From NCBI GenBank assembly GCA_037043235.1, contig JAWRVZ010000053.1:2108001-2172000 (forward strand): 64,000 bases of DNA, written 5' to 3'. This document shows, piece after piece, positions 1-18,860 of the stretch (its first letter is position 1; each line of letters starts with the position of its first letter). Source of the DNA: Rhodeus uyekii (Eukaryota; Chordata; Actinopteri; Cypriniformes; Acheilognathidae). Under the pieces are notes generated by a model. That model was given only the letters and a program-made list of their open reading frames with translations, did not search any database and was not told the DNA's origin. A program made the position numbers and the translations under genes.

Positions 1-399
1 GTGGTGGACAAACTGCAGGGTCTTATTATCAAGTCTCCAGAATTGATGCATGCTTCCAGACCCCAACACGTCTCAAAAACGACCAGCACCTACTGGGCAT
101 CGCCAGCCAAGAAAACTTTCAGCAGCGCTACACGTGTCTTATCCCCTTTCTCGTCATCTTCCTCCTCAACCGCATCATCGTTTTCCTCCTCTTCTCTCAG
201 CTGTATAATGGATGTTCCCTATGTAGCACCACAGTGCAAGTCTTCATCAAACCAGACTAGAAACAGGTCTGTAAAACCAGGAAGTACAACCGAACAGACT
301 TCCCTATCAAATGGTTTGACGGCCTCCAGTCCAAATGATGATTGTGATACAATACTTTGCCTCTCTAGCAAGAAGAAAAAGTCAAAGATGAGGAAATAA
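1..399 (+). other. Open frame at window edge, possible 3' terminal exon of an unidentified transcript
   Basis: The frame is open from base 1 to a TAA at 397-399 (132 codons). It encodes a serine-rich stretch around residues 48-68 and a lysine-rich tail (SSKKKKSKMRK). No family is recognised. The next mpp4 exon starts only 580 bases downstream, and no L27-domain exons lie between, so mpp4 must begin to the left of the window. This frame would therefore be an alternative mpp4 3' exon, a gene nested in an mpp4 intron, or chance. The low-complexity serine codons lower the chance of random stops, so length alone is weak evidence. Confidence 0.25.
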
Positions 400-978
400 G
401 AGTGACTGTGTTCCCACTTCTCTCTCCTAACATTACTCTTTGTATAATTTGCTGGTTTTGATTTTACTGAATGGGGAGAGGAAGCTGTTCACTACAATGG
501 AACTACACAACAAACAGGCAATTACTTGATCTTTTTTCTCATTTGTATCTTGTTCATCCACACTCAAGACCCATGGAAAGATTCATTCATTTGTGTTTGT
601 TAACAAGTACCAAGATTCCTGCCTTCAAAGTGAAACACTTTATTCTCACTTCATTCTTTATCTGAAGTTCATTCATCAACCCATGTATCAGTCCTACATG
701 GCTTTCCCTAAACTGTTGAAACTCTTAAGTTCCTCTTTGACCTCTATCACAGTTTTAGCTTGGGTCAAGTCAGGTTTGTTTGAGATGACTGCATTCTGTA
801 ATCTCATTACTGTAGTGTTTTTCTTTCTAATATTTCATCATAACGTGACCTCCACTGCACCCACATCCTCCCTCCACTCATGTGTAGCAGAAAGATCTTC
901 TGTGTGAATCACCATGTGATGCCTGCAGTCACTGACAACAAACTGATTCACCTTTCTTGTCTGTTTTCCACTTTTTAG
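400..978. other. Intronic or intergenic stretch, nothing recognised
   Basis: No exon, repeat or RNA gene could be recognised here. The last bases (about 965-978) are the pyrimidine tract and AG acceptor of the first mpp4 exon in the window. Confidence 0.5.
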
Positions 979-7940
<6,962 letters not shown>

Positions 7941-8509
7941 CTAATGTAAAACAACTACATTTAAAAAACAAACAAACAAATGCCTTTGTGTGTAGTTTAG
8001 GGCAAATGAACTTGAGTAAACTTGTGAGAACTTGAGTAAAATCCTGTTTATCACCAATAGTAATTTGAATTATCATGGTAAACGCATATTTAGGTTCAAT
8101 TCTGGTCTTTTAATCTGTTTACACTGGCTTTAAAAAAGGAAAAAATGCTTTCCATGGTACGGTACATGAAGAAATGTCATTTATTTTTGTCTAACAAGAC
8201 CAGTCATAGATGGATATGATTGTTTCTTCGATTTAATTTATCTACATTAATTGTTCAACCTTTTCCAATAAACTATTTTTGGGTGTGGTAGATTATAGAT
8301 TTCTTTTTAATTTCTATAATCAGAAGCCTTGATTTGTCAATCAATTTTTAACGTTTAACACTAATGGATGAAGGAAAATATTTTGTTTTTGATGTTTTAA
8401 CTCGTCTTAGAGATATTTATCAGTCATTAAGCATTTCTTATTACATTGTATCATATTTATATAAAATTATACAAATTTTGTTGGCATGTCATCTTACCAG
8501 TTTTATATA
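7941..8509 (+). other. mpp4: mpp4 3' untranslated region and flank
   Basis: AT-rich non-coding sequence after the mpp4 stop codon. AATAAA at 8267-8272 is the best polyadenylation signal, giving a 3'UTR of roughly 350 bases. Nothing else was recognised up to the transposon at 8510. Confidence 0.6.
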
Positions 8510-8860
8510 CAGTGATCCCTCGTTTATTGCGGTTAATGAACCCCCGCGATAAGTGAAAATCCGCGAAGTAGGATCAGCCAATCAGCTCACGGGATACATC
8601 CACTCGTGCTCTCATTTGTCGATCTCGCGCCGGGAACCAATCACGTGTCTTGTCTGAGTGCCCGTGGGTGTGTACAAAGCCTCTGAGAGAGTTTCTCTTT
8701 GTCTGGCATCCTGGGAAACCGTTTTTCTCACAACACGATAAACAACGCTGCTTTCCGCAATACGGCTGCCGATATGGTGGTATTTTTGAATTTTTATTTT
8801 TTTATAAGTATTTTTGAAAAATACGCGATACTTGAACCGCGAAGTGGCGAGGGATTACTG
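8510..8860. mobile_element. Tigger/pogo-like MITE, copy 1
   Basis: The terminal repeat CAGTGATCCCTCG is matched by CGAGGGATTACTG at the other end, flanked by TA at 8508-8509 and 8861-8862. The internal sequence closely matches a second copy at 20925-21286. No transposase is encoded. Confidence 0.85.
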
Positions 8861-9206
8861 TATTGAGAAAATGGATCCCTTTTTGAAAATAAATCTGTGA
8901 TTTAAAATTTAATACTGAGTGTACTTATTTGTTTGTGTATGTTTTATTGTACAAATGAATTGAACTCTGGATAAATGTGTATGATGTACCAGCTGTAGTT
9001 AATGGTGTGTATTTGTCACAGTGCGTGTTTGTGTGGTTGTCTCAGGGAGTCCTCACTTACTCACCGATCTATGCCACACTAATTCCCTTCTTGGCCAATG
9101 CAAGTCTGTGAGGATTAAGCCCAGGATTAGACAGCCTGACGACACAGCCAATACTCTCCTCCTCTCACACCAACAGCTCCTACACCACGACTCCAGCCAG
9201 AGAAGA

Positions 9207-9224
9207 ATGGGAAGAAAACAAACA
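9207..9224 (+). CDS. tmem237: Candidate first coding exon of tmem237
   Basis: An ATG with purine at -3 and G at +4 is followed by five codons (MGRKQT) and a strong GTAAGT donor. Two CCAAT motifs lie about 60-110 bases upstream. Joining 9207-9224, 10121-10191 and 10402-10442 to the secure exon at 10609 keeps one frame and gives a protein of 416 residues, near the recalled human length. The donor at 10443 (GTTATC) is poor, however, and the peptide was not recognised, so this is only a proposal. Confidence 0.3.
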
Positions 9225-10120
9225 GTAAGTTATGCCACCGAGGATTGTAGCAGACCCTACCATCAGTCACTAAAGACAAGCAGTGTAAGCTTTGATTTGA
9301 TATGTAGATATTATAATTCATCACTCTTTGAATTTATCATATGTAAAGTGCATGTGACATGCGCTCCATACTGCGCCTTTTACTAAACCTAATGTGGAAA
9401 ATGTCTCTTTACTATGTTTATTAGAGCAGGTTGATTAGAATTTATGTGTAAATAGTGCAAGGTTTTAACAGTATATGTAAATCTGTCAGAATTAGTTGAC
9501 TGATCAGTTTACTTTTATACATGTAATGAGCTTCAGGTCTTCTTATTCATCCTCTTAGTTATTTGTTAATTGGGGTCTTGTGTATTTAATAAGTGGCTGG
9601 TGTGTTTATATACTTGTCGTGTGACCGTGTGACCTACTTATGCACAATGCGCTGACTTGTGATCAAAAAACACCTGTTGAACTTACATTGTCTGAATATT
9701 GCAACTTACTGTAACATATAGTGTGTGTGTGTGTGTGTGTGTATAGAGAGCAAGAAAGAAATAGGCCAATATATAGTTGTTATTTTTAATTTGTGTTATT
9801 ATTTTAGACAGACAGACATATGTTATTTTATCTCTATAAATGTATTTATTATTAATCAATTTATTGTTGAGAGAGAGAAAGACCTATCTTTATGTTTGTT
9901 TTGTTTTTTTGTTTTGTTTTTTACAATAATATTATTAGGATTATTGGTGATTTATAGTGGAAGATGGGGATATGTAAATTTGCAAGATGCTGTGCACAAA
10001 CATCTGAGAAAATTCTTTTTTTAAAGTCAGTTCTACATGCATTCTAAATGATAGACAACTTAAAGATATTTTCTAAATGTATATTTAACATCTGACAGTC
10101 AATGTCTTCTCATATTGCAG

Positions 10121-10191
10121 ATGAGCAAACACTCTTGTGGAAAAAAACATCATGCTGATGAAAGCACACCTCAAATAAATGTCTCTGAGAT
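10121..10191 (+). CDS. tmem237: Candidate second exon of tmem237
   Basis: Flanked by CATATTGCAG and a GTATGT donor. Read in phase after 9224 it gives MSKHSCGKKHHADESTPQ and a few more residues, a lysine/histidine-rich piece like the basic N-termini of TMEM237 proteins. No similarity was recognised, and non-coding is possible. Confidence 0.25.
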
Positions 10192-10401
10192 GTATGTGTG
10201 CTTTAGTGTCATTGACTTTCAAACTGGTTAAAAGTGAGAGCTTAAGTCAGGCAGAAAGAAGTAGTTCATTGGCCTAATTGGCCTCGTAATCTTGTCTCAG
10301 TAAAGAGCTATATCCAGCATGAGGCTAATTTAAAGGAACATGCATCCTCACACAACAGGAAGTGAAATGAATCTCATATTCTTTGTTTTGTTTCCATGCA
10401 G

Positions 10402-10442
10402 TCCTGATTTCCGGCTCTGTCACATCAAGATACCAGAGGTCA
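10402..10442 (+). CDS. tmem237: Doubtful small exon of tmem237
   Basis: A good TTTCCATGCAG acceptor precedes an open frame (PDFRLCHIKIPE). The natural donor at 10439 (GAG|GTCAGT) leaves the wrong phase for the next secure exon; the weak donor at 10443 restores it. Either the exon is real with a weak donor, or the open frame is coincidental. Confidence 0.2.
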
Positions 10443-10608
10443 GTTATCCTGAACATGCGAACAGGAAGTTTGAATTAAAATCAATTCATTTATTTGGCTT
10501 AGCCTTAAATCCCGGACTCGACCTATAGATTTCTAATGTAATTACTATGTAGGATTAGTGTAATTGTTGTAGACTAAGCAAACTGTCCTATTTCTGCACT
10601 TTACATAG

Positions 10609-13600
10609 ACAAAATGCCAAGTGTCAAAGCTAAGAAAAAGAAAATCAAGAAGGAGATCAATGAAGTCGAGGAGCCTGAAGGTAATTCTAAACTCCTTCAT
10701 CAATCTTAACATGATGGCATCTCTCATCATAACCCCCGCTGTAAAACCAAGTTGGCCCTCTAGTGGAGATCATATGCAATTACCCAATAAATGAGGCGAA
10801 TTGAGCTGCATGAAGCTCGACATTAGCTCGACCACCTAGCGTCGGCGTCTGTAATCGTGCTTGTATCTCAAATATTTACTCGTATCTCAAAGCAAAAATT
10901 AGCTTGAAAGCTTGCTTGTATCTCAAAATACTTGTATGTCGGGACGCTCATATCTCAAGGTATTACTGTAGTAATTTGAGACACTGCACTTATTGGTGTG
11001 TTTTTACATTGTATTTATATTTTTAAATGCCTGCATGCACAGTTGTAATCAATTTCTGTAATTACATCTATTTTTACATTACACTGTTGACTCTTCCATC
11101 ACACCTTAACCCACCCTTTAACCAACCAATTCCACCAAACCTGTCGCTAACCTTACCAGTATCCCATTTCAATACCAGCACAGGTGTTTTGCAATACAAC
11201 ATGAATAACTATTGTTTTATTGTTTGTGCATGTAAATAGTACTCCCTATATAAAGTGAGACCAATTTTGTTATTAGTCATTTTCTGTTTACTATAATCCA
11301 GTTATTTCCTTAAAGCATTTGTCTCATTATAGCAGGGCCAGAGCCAGCTATAGAAATGGAGGGTCTGGAGAGCCGCAGACAGTCTGAAAGCAGAGAGCCG
11401 CTGACCCCTGAGCCTCAGGACAATCCACCACAGAAGAAGAAGAAGAAAAAGAAGGCACATGCTTTGGGTACTTAATTCATGTTCATGATGAGGAATGGAA
11501 TGGGTGTTATTTTCATTTTTTAGATGGATTGTTCTTGACTTCATTGTTTTAAAAGATCACGAGGGTGAGCAGCAAGACCATCCAAATGGAGATGTTCAAG
11601 AGCCCCAGATGGATGGCGAGGAAGTCACCAAAAAAAGCAAGAGAAGAAAGTGAGAGGCAAAAATTTTGAGTAGAGAAGAAAGCGAATAGAAGTAAAAGCA
11701 GTAGTTTCATAGCAATTGTGACTGGATTTCCTCCACTTCTTTTTGAAGGAAGGCTAAGATGATGGAAAGCCAGTCTCATAACGAGCTAGGTGTGGAAGAA
11801 GATGACATCATCACTGATGTGCACGCGCCGATATCTCAGCGCTCTCTATTCTCAGCCCCTCTGGGTCACAGTCATCCTATGGGAAAAGTGTTTGTCGAAA
11901 AGAACCGTGAGTTTCATTTTGAGAAGGAGCGAAATATCTGAAATACACACTTGGGCAAAAATGGCAATGGTCCTTCAATGGTCCAAACCATTTTAATGTC
12001 AAATCACTAGCCAGGAAATGAGCAAGGATTGTGTGAATACTGTAGATAAAGTAACTTTGAATGGAAAAGCCTTTCCCAACTTGCAGAGAGTTTTTTTATA
12101 GGAAGAAGAATTAGTGTTGTTCCACTCAATGTCAATGGCCTTGTTCTCAAGACACTTCTTGATTGATTCTTGATTGATTTGGGCAGGAGCATTATCTTGT
12201 TGAAAAATAGCATCTGATCCTTCCTCTAACTTTTCATTTTTGGGAAACAAGCCATTCTGCAAAATTCTCCTGTACTCCCAAGCATTAAGTGACTTTATAC
12301 AGTGAAGAATCTCACCAATAACAGCAGCTAAAAAAAAGGCTCACCACACAACGGCATCTTCCTTCATGCTTCACTGTGCTAGTGATGCATTTATTATTAT
12401 ATTTCTCAGCAGATTTTCGAGGACTACTGAGCATCACCATGCAACTCGTGATTCATCATCATTCCACACACAACTTCCCACATTCTGCCAAAAGCTTCAT
12501 TCTGTCTTTGATGTTTTTCTGAGACAGCAATATATAATATATATATATAGTATAATATAATTAATATAATATATAATATAATTAGCACACTCACATTTTG
12601 CTAATTTCCTGACCAATCATTAAAAGTTTAGATTTTAGCCGTTTTGGAGTTGGCCTTTTTTCCCTTTTTCTTTATATAATAATATAATATAATTAGCATA
12701 TATTTATGTGTAATGATAAAATATATATCTGGAATATATTCCAGATATGATAATAATTAAATCATTTTCCAGTGTGAATAGTGAACAGTTTTTACAGTAA
12801 GTAGGAGACTACTAGAAAAAAAACTCATATTCTTTATTATTGCTGGTAAATACTATAAAATAAAAAATATATATTGTAGTATATCATTTTAAATAGTATA
12901 ACATTTAATATCAAGTATTGTATAATATTGTCTGAATACTTAGGACCATGTGATATTTCAGTTTTTCTTTTTCAATAAATGTGCAAAAATGTCAACAATT
13001 CTGTGTTTTTTTGTCAAATGGGGTGCTGTGTGTACTTTAATGAGGGAAAAAAATGAATGTATATAATATATAAATGCAATCAATAAGATATGACATCCAA
13101 CCTAGGCCGCTTCCAGGCGACTGATCGTTTGGACTTATCCCGTGACCATCTGGAGGAGTACATGGAGGTCAGACCCATATGGAACACACGGGATGTCGCC
13201 ATGAGGGTCCACAACGGCTTCAGGTAAGTTTGGTTGGGAGATGCTCTCAAAGGGTCTAATAGCTCTTGTCAATGCTAATTCAACTAAATGCGTTTCAGTT
13301 TCCAAATAGCCTTTTATTTGATAATTTAACTTGAGTTAAATACTGTCCAGTACTCATCATGACCCTGTTTCTTCGTTTTGGGAAGCTTAATACTTCAGCA
13401 TCAGGTGTTATTTTACATTTTCAATTTTCTTTGGTGTGTAATGTTGCTTTTTGAGCATGAAAAATGTTTGCAAAGTTACAGAGCACAAAGTCACCCCAAA
13501 GGAAGTTTCTGTATCAGTAAGCACTGTTTCTAAACTCCCTAAAACCCCTTGATTGAAGTCTTACATTTTCTGACATGTCAGAGTATTTCTCATTTAAATA

Positions 13601-15770
13601 GTGAGAAATACTTAAAATAAACGGGACGAGGCCTGCTTGAGTTGTGTTCATAGAGTGTTGAAACTCAAGGACATGGTGGCATTTCTGAAACATTTTCGAA
13701 GAGGTTGATCAATCACAACACACTTGTCCAGAAGGAGGAGTTTCACTGAGACAGAACCTAAACAATGTTACTGACAGACTGGGAAGAGAGGGGCTGCAAC
13801 TAGAGTTGAGCCGGATACTCTGCTGAAACGAGTATCCAGTACGGATAAAGCACTTTTGCCGAGTATGAGTATCATACGAGTAATACAAGTCAATATCTGT
13901 GCTTGGATTGAATAAAAATCCTCATTGGGTAGCTCACTGTGTCTCAGTGATATTCAGTGATAGGCTAGTCACAGCGCCCCTCCCCTACACATACAGATTT
14001 GCTGCGTCCCGCCCTGCTCATTCATACACAGAACACTGAGAAGAGAACAGCTCTCTTTCTCTCTCTCTCAGTCACTCAGGTTCGTGGGTCTTTTCCGTTA
14101 ACGTTTAGGGTTTCTTCAGCTTCAGGTTTGTTTTTTATTTCGGTTTGTTTGTAGTACTTATTAACGAGTAGAGTTCCGGTAGAATGCGATTAGCGTCTAG
14201 CCTCTCTGCCTGGCAATGGAGGTGGAGGAGTATCCACGTCATGACGACAAAACTGAGCTGGCAGCCTGAGACACTTTCTTTATCCATGATTTTATTATTT
14301 GACTTTAACAGTGAACATTGTTTTGTTTGAATTGTTTTGGCATTATTGTTGAGATTACTATATAGACAATAACTGTGTAAACATCTGATAAATAAACTTT
14401 TTTTCTTAAGTTTCCTGTTCCTGGATCTGTAAGTGTATATTTTAGATGTAACTGATCATCATTTTAATAACCTTGCAGCTTTTTCTTGTAGTCCACAAAT
14501 ATTCACAACACAAATATTCCGTTATATCATTCATTTGTACGTAGATTTGGATAGAAATGGGTAAAAGATTTTTTTTTTTTTTTTACCGTCTGCTGGCTCT
14601 AACCAGTTTTTTGACTTCACGCAAAAATTATGATGATTAATAATTATGATTTCTTCATAATTGCAACCGCATGTGTTGTATGTGAAAAATAATGTTTTGA
14701 CCTACTATTCTACTAGACCCCAAAAACAAAATCAAGACTTTGTAAAAGTGCATAATATGGTCTCTTTAATTACATTTAATGGTGTGCAAACCCTTTTTGT
14801 TCATTCCAAATCAGAGCTCGACTGCTAAAATTGTGTTTTTATCTGTACTCCCTGTAGGATCATTGGACTCTTCTCTCATGGATTTCTGGCCGGATATGCA
14901 GTGTGGAATATCATTGTTGTGTATGTGTTAGCTGGAGAGCAGATGACCACACTACCCAACCTTCTCCAACAGTACCACAGTCTGGCTTACCCAGCACAGT
15001 CTCTGCTCTACCTCCTGCTGGCCATCAGCACCGTGTCTGCCTTCGACAGGTGTGTGGACATAACTGACAACAATACATAATCAAACCAAGCAATTCAAAA
15101 TTCATTTAGCCAAGCCCTTTTGATCTAAAATATTTATTTGTAGTACACCCATAATAATATTTCAATACTTTAACAACACATTTTCAAGCATTTCATGCAG
15201 GTAAACAAATAAAATATTAAAATATTTTAGTAAGTGTTTTATTTTCAAATTATTGGTTTTAATTTTTACATTTTCATCATTTAATTATTTATGGAACTCA
15301 TATTCCAGTTTGAGAAAATCTGCTCTAAGATCGAATCCTTGACATAAAAGACAACTGATAAGAGAATATTTCAAAACTATTTGTTGTATAGTTTTATTTT
15401 TATTTTTGACTGTTTGAAAATGTAGCTCATGCCATTTGAGTTGTGAAAGTAAGTTGTCTTTATTTTCTTCACGTCAGGGTGAATCTGGCCAAAGCCTCTA
15501 TGGCTCTACGAGGATTTCTTACTCTTGATCCAGCAGCTCTTGCTTCCTTCTGTGAGTGAAAATCAATTAAAGTTGTTAGCTCATGTTAGTTATTGAATTA
15601 GTTCATGCAAACAAAGGAGAGCTTATTATAAAATGTTACCATACATGTATGCAAGGGATAATCCACAACTAGCTGTGTATTAATCCATTTTAATGCATGA
15701 CGAGGAAAAGAACTACCTGACACATGACTACTTAAAGCTGTTATTGATGTTTGCATTATTTATTATAGCA

Positions 15771-15809
<39 letters not shown>

Positions 15810-16674
15810 TGCATGTGTCAATTACCTGCATTTGTGATCACTCTATTAACGACAAAGCTGTGAGTTTTTTTTTTAACTTCAAAGCCAGCGATGTTACCTT
15901 CTTGTTGCTGAGAAATATAATCTAGTTATTCAGTAGCAAATCTGTTTTATTAATAAAAGTCATGGGGCAGCGTTGATAACAAGATTCTGTGCTCCAGAAT
16001 GTTTGTGTGTCAATCTTCGCTCTCTGTGTGCATGTGAAGTGTGTGTGTGTGTGTGTGTGTTCACTTCAAAACACACTTTGAAAACAGCTCTTTATTATAG
16101 AACAGTTTAAACTTGCACAGTGCACACCTTCCAGCCAATCAGAATTGAGCATTCAGACAGACCATGGAATGCAATAAAATATATATTTCATCTAGTTGCC
16201 AAGGCAACATTTCTCATGTTCATTTAGTTGATTTAAAATTAAAACTGACTGGGCTATTAAGCTTAAAAAAATAAATAAAAAATAAACCTCCATTCATTGT
16301 TTTCTTTTTTTTTTCTTCCCAGTATACTTTGCTGCTCTCATTTTGTCTCTGAGCCAGCAGATGACCAGTGATCGTATACATCTCTACCCCACAGCCAATG
16401 AAACTCTTTGGTGAGTATTTTGATCTTAACTTAATGTGATCCAACATAAGGCCCTAAATCACATGCAGTGATTGTTGTTTAGGCCCCCAGGTTCAGAGCA
16501 TCAGATTCTACAGCCATGGATTGTGGTAAACCTGGTCGTAGCTCTACTGGTTGGACTGGCCTGGGTGTTTGTTGCTACACGACCAGACATGGACTACACT
16601 GAAGGTAGTAGACGTGTGTGTGTATATGTGCATATATATATATATATACACATTTCGAGGTGATTATATATATA

Positions 16675-16727
<53 letters not shown>

Positions 16728-16911
16728 GTATGTATGTGTGTGTGTGTGTGTGTGTTATCCTCTTCATGTGTCTATTGTCAATTATCTTATTCCCCTATCG
16801 TCCGTGTCCTAACATATGTCCTAATATCTGTCTTTACTATTAGAGTTTTTAATGGCAATGGAGGTGGAGGAGTATCCACGTCATGACGACAAAACTGAGC
16901 TGGCAGCCTGA
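10609..16911 (+). CDS. tmem237: Transmembrane protein 237 (ciliary transition-zone protein)
   Basis: TMEM237 is a four-pass protein of the ciliary transition zone; human mutations cause Joubert syndrome. Secure exons: 10609-10680, 11333-11467, 11556-11649, 11749-11906, 13106-13223, 14858-15049, 15478-15551, 16323-16410, 16483-16604, 16844-16911 (TGA). From the in-frame ATG at 10614 this gives 371 residues; N-terminal exons may be missing (see candidates at 9207, 10121 and 10402). The N-terminal half is charged, with Lys runs (KAKKKKIKKE, QKKKKKKK). Conserved NELGVEEDDIITD and GKVFVEK follow. The second half has four hydrophobic segments: IIGLFSHGFLAGYAVWNIIV, the AQSLLYLLLAISTVSAF helix, the ASFLYFAALILSLSQQ helix, and ILQPWIVVNLVVALLVGLAW. 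Phases agree at every junction. It lies directly downstream of mpp4 as in human. AATAAA for polyadenylation is at 17033-17038. The terminal exon is duplicated inside intron 13224-14857. Confidence 0.93.
10785..10968. mobile_element. Truncated Tigger-like element end
   Basis: Repeated TATCTCAAA motifs lead to a terminal CTCAAGGTATTACTG followed by TA. Only one end is present. It is related in style to the element at 52462-53130 and the end at 39728. Confidence 0.5.
11940..12520 (-). pseudogene. Decayed Tc1/mariner-type transposase relic
   Basis: Read on the minus strand from about 12262 to 11999, the sequence contains IFQQDNAPAQINQ, which matches the IFQQDNAPAH motif around the second catalytic Asp of Tc1-like transposases, followed by a diverged KKCLEN segment. 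The frame is interrupted and no intact terminal repeats were found. It lies in the tmem237 intron 11907-13105. Confidence 0.65.
12521..13080. repeat. AT-rich low-complexity intron with a perfect palindrome
   Basis: Long runs of TATAAT-like sequence. A perfect 24-bp palindrome centred on GGAATATATTCC lies at 12725-12748. No gene is visible. Confidence 0.6.
13785..14000. mobile_element. hAT-like element fragment
   Basis: Sequence of the type GCCGGATACTC followed by repeated GAGTA motifs and a GC-richer stretch resembles the left part of a fish hAT element. The matching right end was not found; the duplicated tmem237 exon begins about 210 bases further on. Confidence 0.4.
14211..14567 (+). pseudogene. 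tmem237: Intronic duplicate of the tmem237 terminal exon and 3'UTR
   Basis: These 357 bases match 16853-17209 with no mismatch that I could see by eye (constant offset of 2642). The copy carries the last 19 tmem237 codons including TGA, then 3'UTR with AATAAA at 14391-14396. It lacks the first nine bases of the real exon and its splice acceptor. It is in the same orientation as the gene, in the intron between exons 13106-13223 and 14858-15049. It could act as a premature polyadenylation site, or it may be an assembly artefact. Confidence 0.9.
15774..15807. repeat. (AG)n microsatellite
   Basis: Uninterrupted AG dinucleotides in the tmem237 intron 15552-16322. A GT run of about 26 bases lies further on at about 16038-16061. 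Confidence 0.9.
16625..16755. repeat. Compound (TA)n/(TG)n microsatellite
   Basis: Mixed TATATA and GTGTGT runs in the last tmem237 intron, about 90 bases before the terminal exon acceptor at 16843. Confidence 0.9.
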
Positions 16912-17209
16912 GACACTTTCTTTATCCATGATTTTATTATTTGACTTTAACAGTGAACATTGTTTTGTTTGAATTGTTTTGGCATTATTGTTGAGATTAC
17001 TATATAGACAATAACTGTGTAAACATCTGATAAATAAACTTTTTTTCTTAAGTTTCCTGTTCCTGGATCTGTAAGTGTATATTTTAGATGTAACTGATCA
17101 TCATTTTAATAACCTTGCAGCTTTTTCTTGTAGTCCACAAATATTCACAACACAAATATTCCGTTATATCATTCATTTGTACGTAGATTTGGATAGAAAT
17201 GGGTAAAAG
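16912..17209 (+). other. tmem237: tmem237 3'UTR, source of the intronic duplicate
   Basis: Non-coding sequence after TGA with AATAAA at 17033-17038. The duplicated block ends at 17209, about 170 bases past the signal, so it extends beyond the expected cleavage site. Confidence 0.7.
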
Positions 17210-17624
17210 GGACACTGTCACCACTTGACATTTAATTTCATTACTATCCACTTCACAAAAGAACACACACACACACACACAGAGCACAAATTTTCCTTTT
17301 AATACTTTAATTTTTGACTAGAGATGGAAGAAGTCCACTGAATTCTTGATGATAGCTGTAGCGTTATAACAACACAGGGGGCGCAATTTTCAAAGGAATG
17401 TGAGAGAAAAGAGCATCTATGCTCTTAAAAATAAAGGTTTCTAAAGAAGCTTTGTAGAAATGCCATAGAAGAAATAGAACAGTGTTTAAACTGACTTGGA
17501 ACTTTTTAAGAACACTTCTTAAAAAAATAAAAATAAATTGTGTGTAATGATTAATAAAGAGTAATGCATTCTTGCAGTGGTACAATAAGTCATTTTAAAT
17601 GGGAAACATTACAGCTGGCTTTAT

Positions 17625-17930
17625 TTAAAGAGCTATTTCACTCAAATATTCATTTCACTTCATTTACTCACCCTCAAGTTGTTCCAAACCTGTATGAGTT
17701 TCTTTCTTCTGTTGGACATAGAAGATGATATTTTGAAGAATGTCAGTAAACATACAGTTGATGGGCCCCATTGACTTTCATAGTATGAAAAAAATAAAAT
17801 CCTATGGACGTCAAGGACATCAACTGTTTAGTTACCCATGTTCTTCACAATATCTTCTTTTGTGTCCAGCAGAAGAAAAAGAAGAAGAAACTCATACAGG
17901 TTTTGAACATCTTGAGGGCTACCCCTTTAA
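17625..17930. mobile_element. Palindromic MITE, copy 1
   Basis: A near-palindrome about 300 bp long: CACCCTCAAGTTGTTCCAAA on the left pairs with a diverged complement ending CATCTTGAGGGCTACCCC. The core has TTTGAAGAATGT and its complement. This is a very common repeat type in cyprinid fish. A second copy lies at 54736-54999. Confidence 0.85.
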
Positions 17931-18259
17931 AAAACAACAACAGAAAATAAAATAAAAACAAAAACAGTATAAAACAAGAGAAAGAAGAGAAAGAATGCTT
18001 TGTGATACATATTTTTTTATCTGCTGTTTCATGTTCAGCTTATGGATAAATTAAAGATAGCATTTTGTAAAAATGCATGAACTTCAAGAAAAAAAGTGTT
18101 ATGCTATATCATATCATAATGTCTTACACCGTTGATTAATTTAGCTACACAATATTATAAAAAAGTAGAAATATAGTGAAAGTCTTATTTATAGTCTGAT
18201 TTATGTCCATATATTTCCCACATTTAAATGTAAAGGAGATAGTTAATGAATATGCCAGA

Positions 18260-18710
18260 AGCTGTTATTATATTATATTGTATTATATGATATAATATTA
18301 CATTATATCATATTACATAGTCATATATCATATTATATTATATATCATAATGTCTTAGACAGTTGGTTAATTTAGCTACACAATATTTCAAAAGAGAAAT
18401 ATTGTGAGTCCCTTGATTTATTTGTCCATGTATTTTCTCACATTTAAATGTAAATGAGATAGTTAATGAATATGTCAGAAGCTATTATTATTATTTTGTT
18501 TTGTATTATTATGTATTGTATTATACTGCATTATATTATGTTATATTGCATTAGGTAAACCTGCGATATATTATATTACTGTATATTATATTATATTGTA
18601 TTGTGTAATATAATACCATACATATCACATGAAATTGTATTGTATTATATTATATTCTACTATATTATCATTATTATATTGCATTACCATATTACATTAT
18701 ATAATACACG
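18260..18710. repeat. TTATA-type low-complexity tract
   Basis: Irregular repeats of TTATATTATA and TGTATTATAT units, about 450 bases. No coding or RNA signal. It lies between tmem237 and abi2. Confidence 0.8.
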
Positions 18711-18739
18711 AAACATCACAGACATGAATCCGCTAACTC

Positions 18740-18860
18740 TTCACAATAGTAGGATTGGTAAAGGCGCTTCCCTGCTTTTCCCAAACTCAGCGGGAGGTGA
18801 AGCCGCTGCACTTCCTGTCGCTAGTAGTTGTGCGAGGCGGGCGCGTGGAGGGATGTAAAG
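18740..18860 (+). promoter_or_regulatory. abi2: abi2 CpG-rich promoter/5'UTR region
   Basis: Base composition changes abruptly from AT-rich repeats to CpG-rich sequence just before the abi2 start and stays CpG-rich to about 19140. An ETS-type CTTCCTG motif lies near 18811. There is no TATA box. The ATG has A at -3 and G at +4. Promoter activity is inferred. Confidence 0.6.

Noticed and set aside
18260..18710. Regular TTATA tract as a possible satellite or origin
   Set aside because: Units are irregular and the tract is short; ordinary AT-rich low-complexity DNA explains it.
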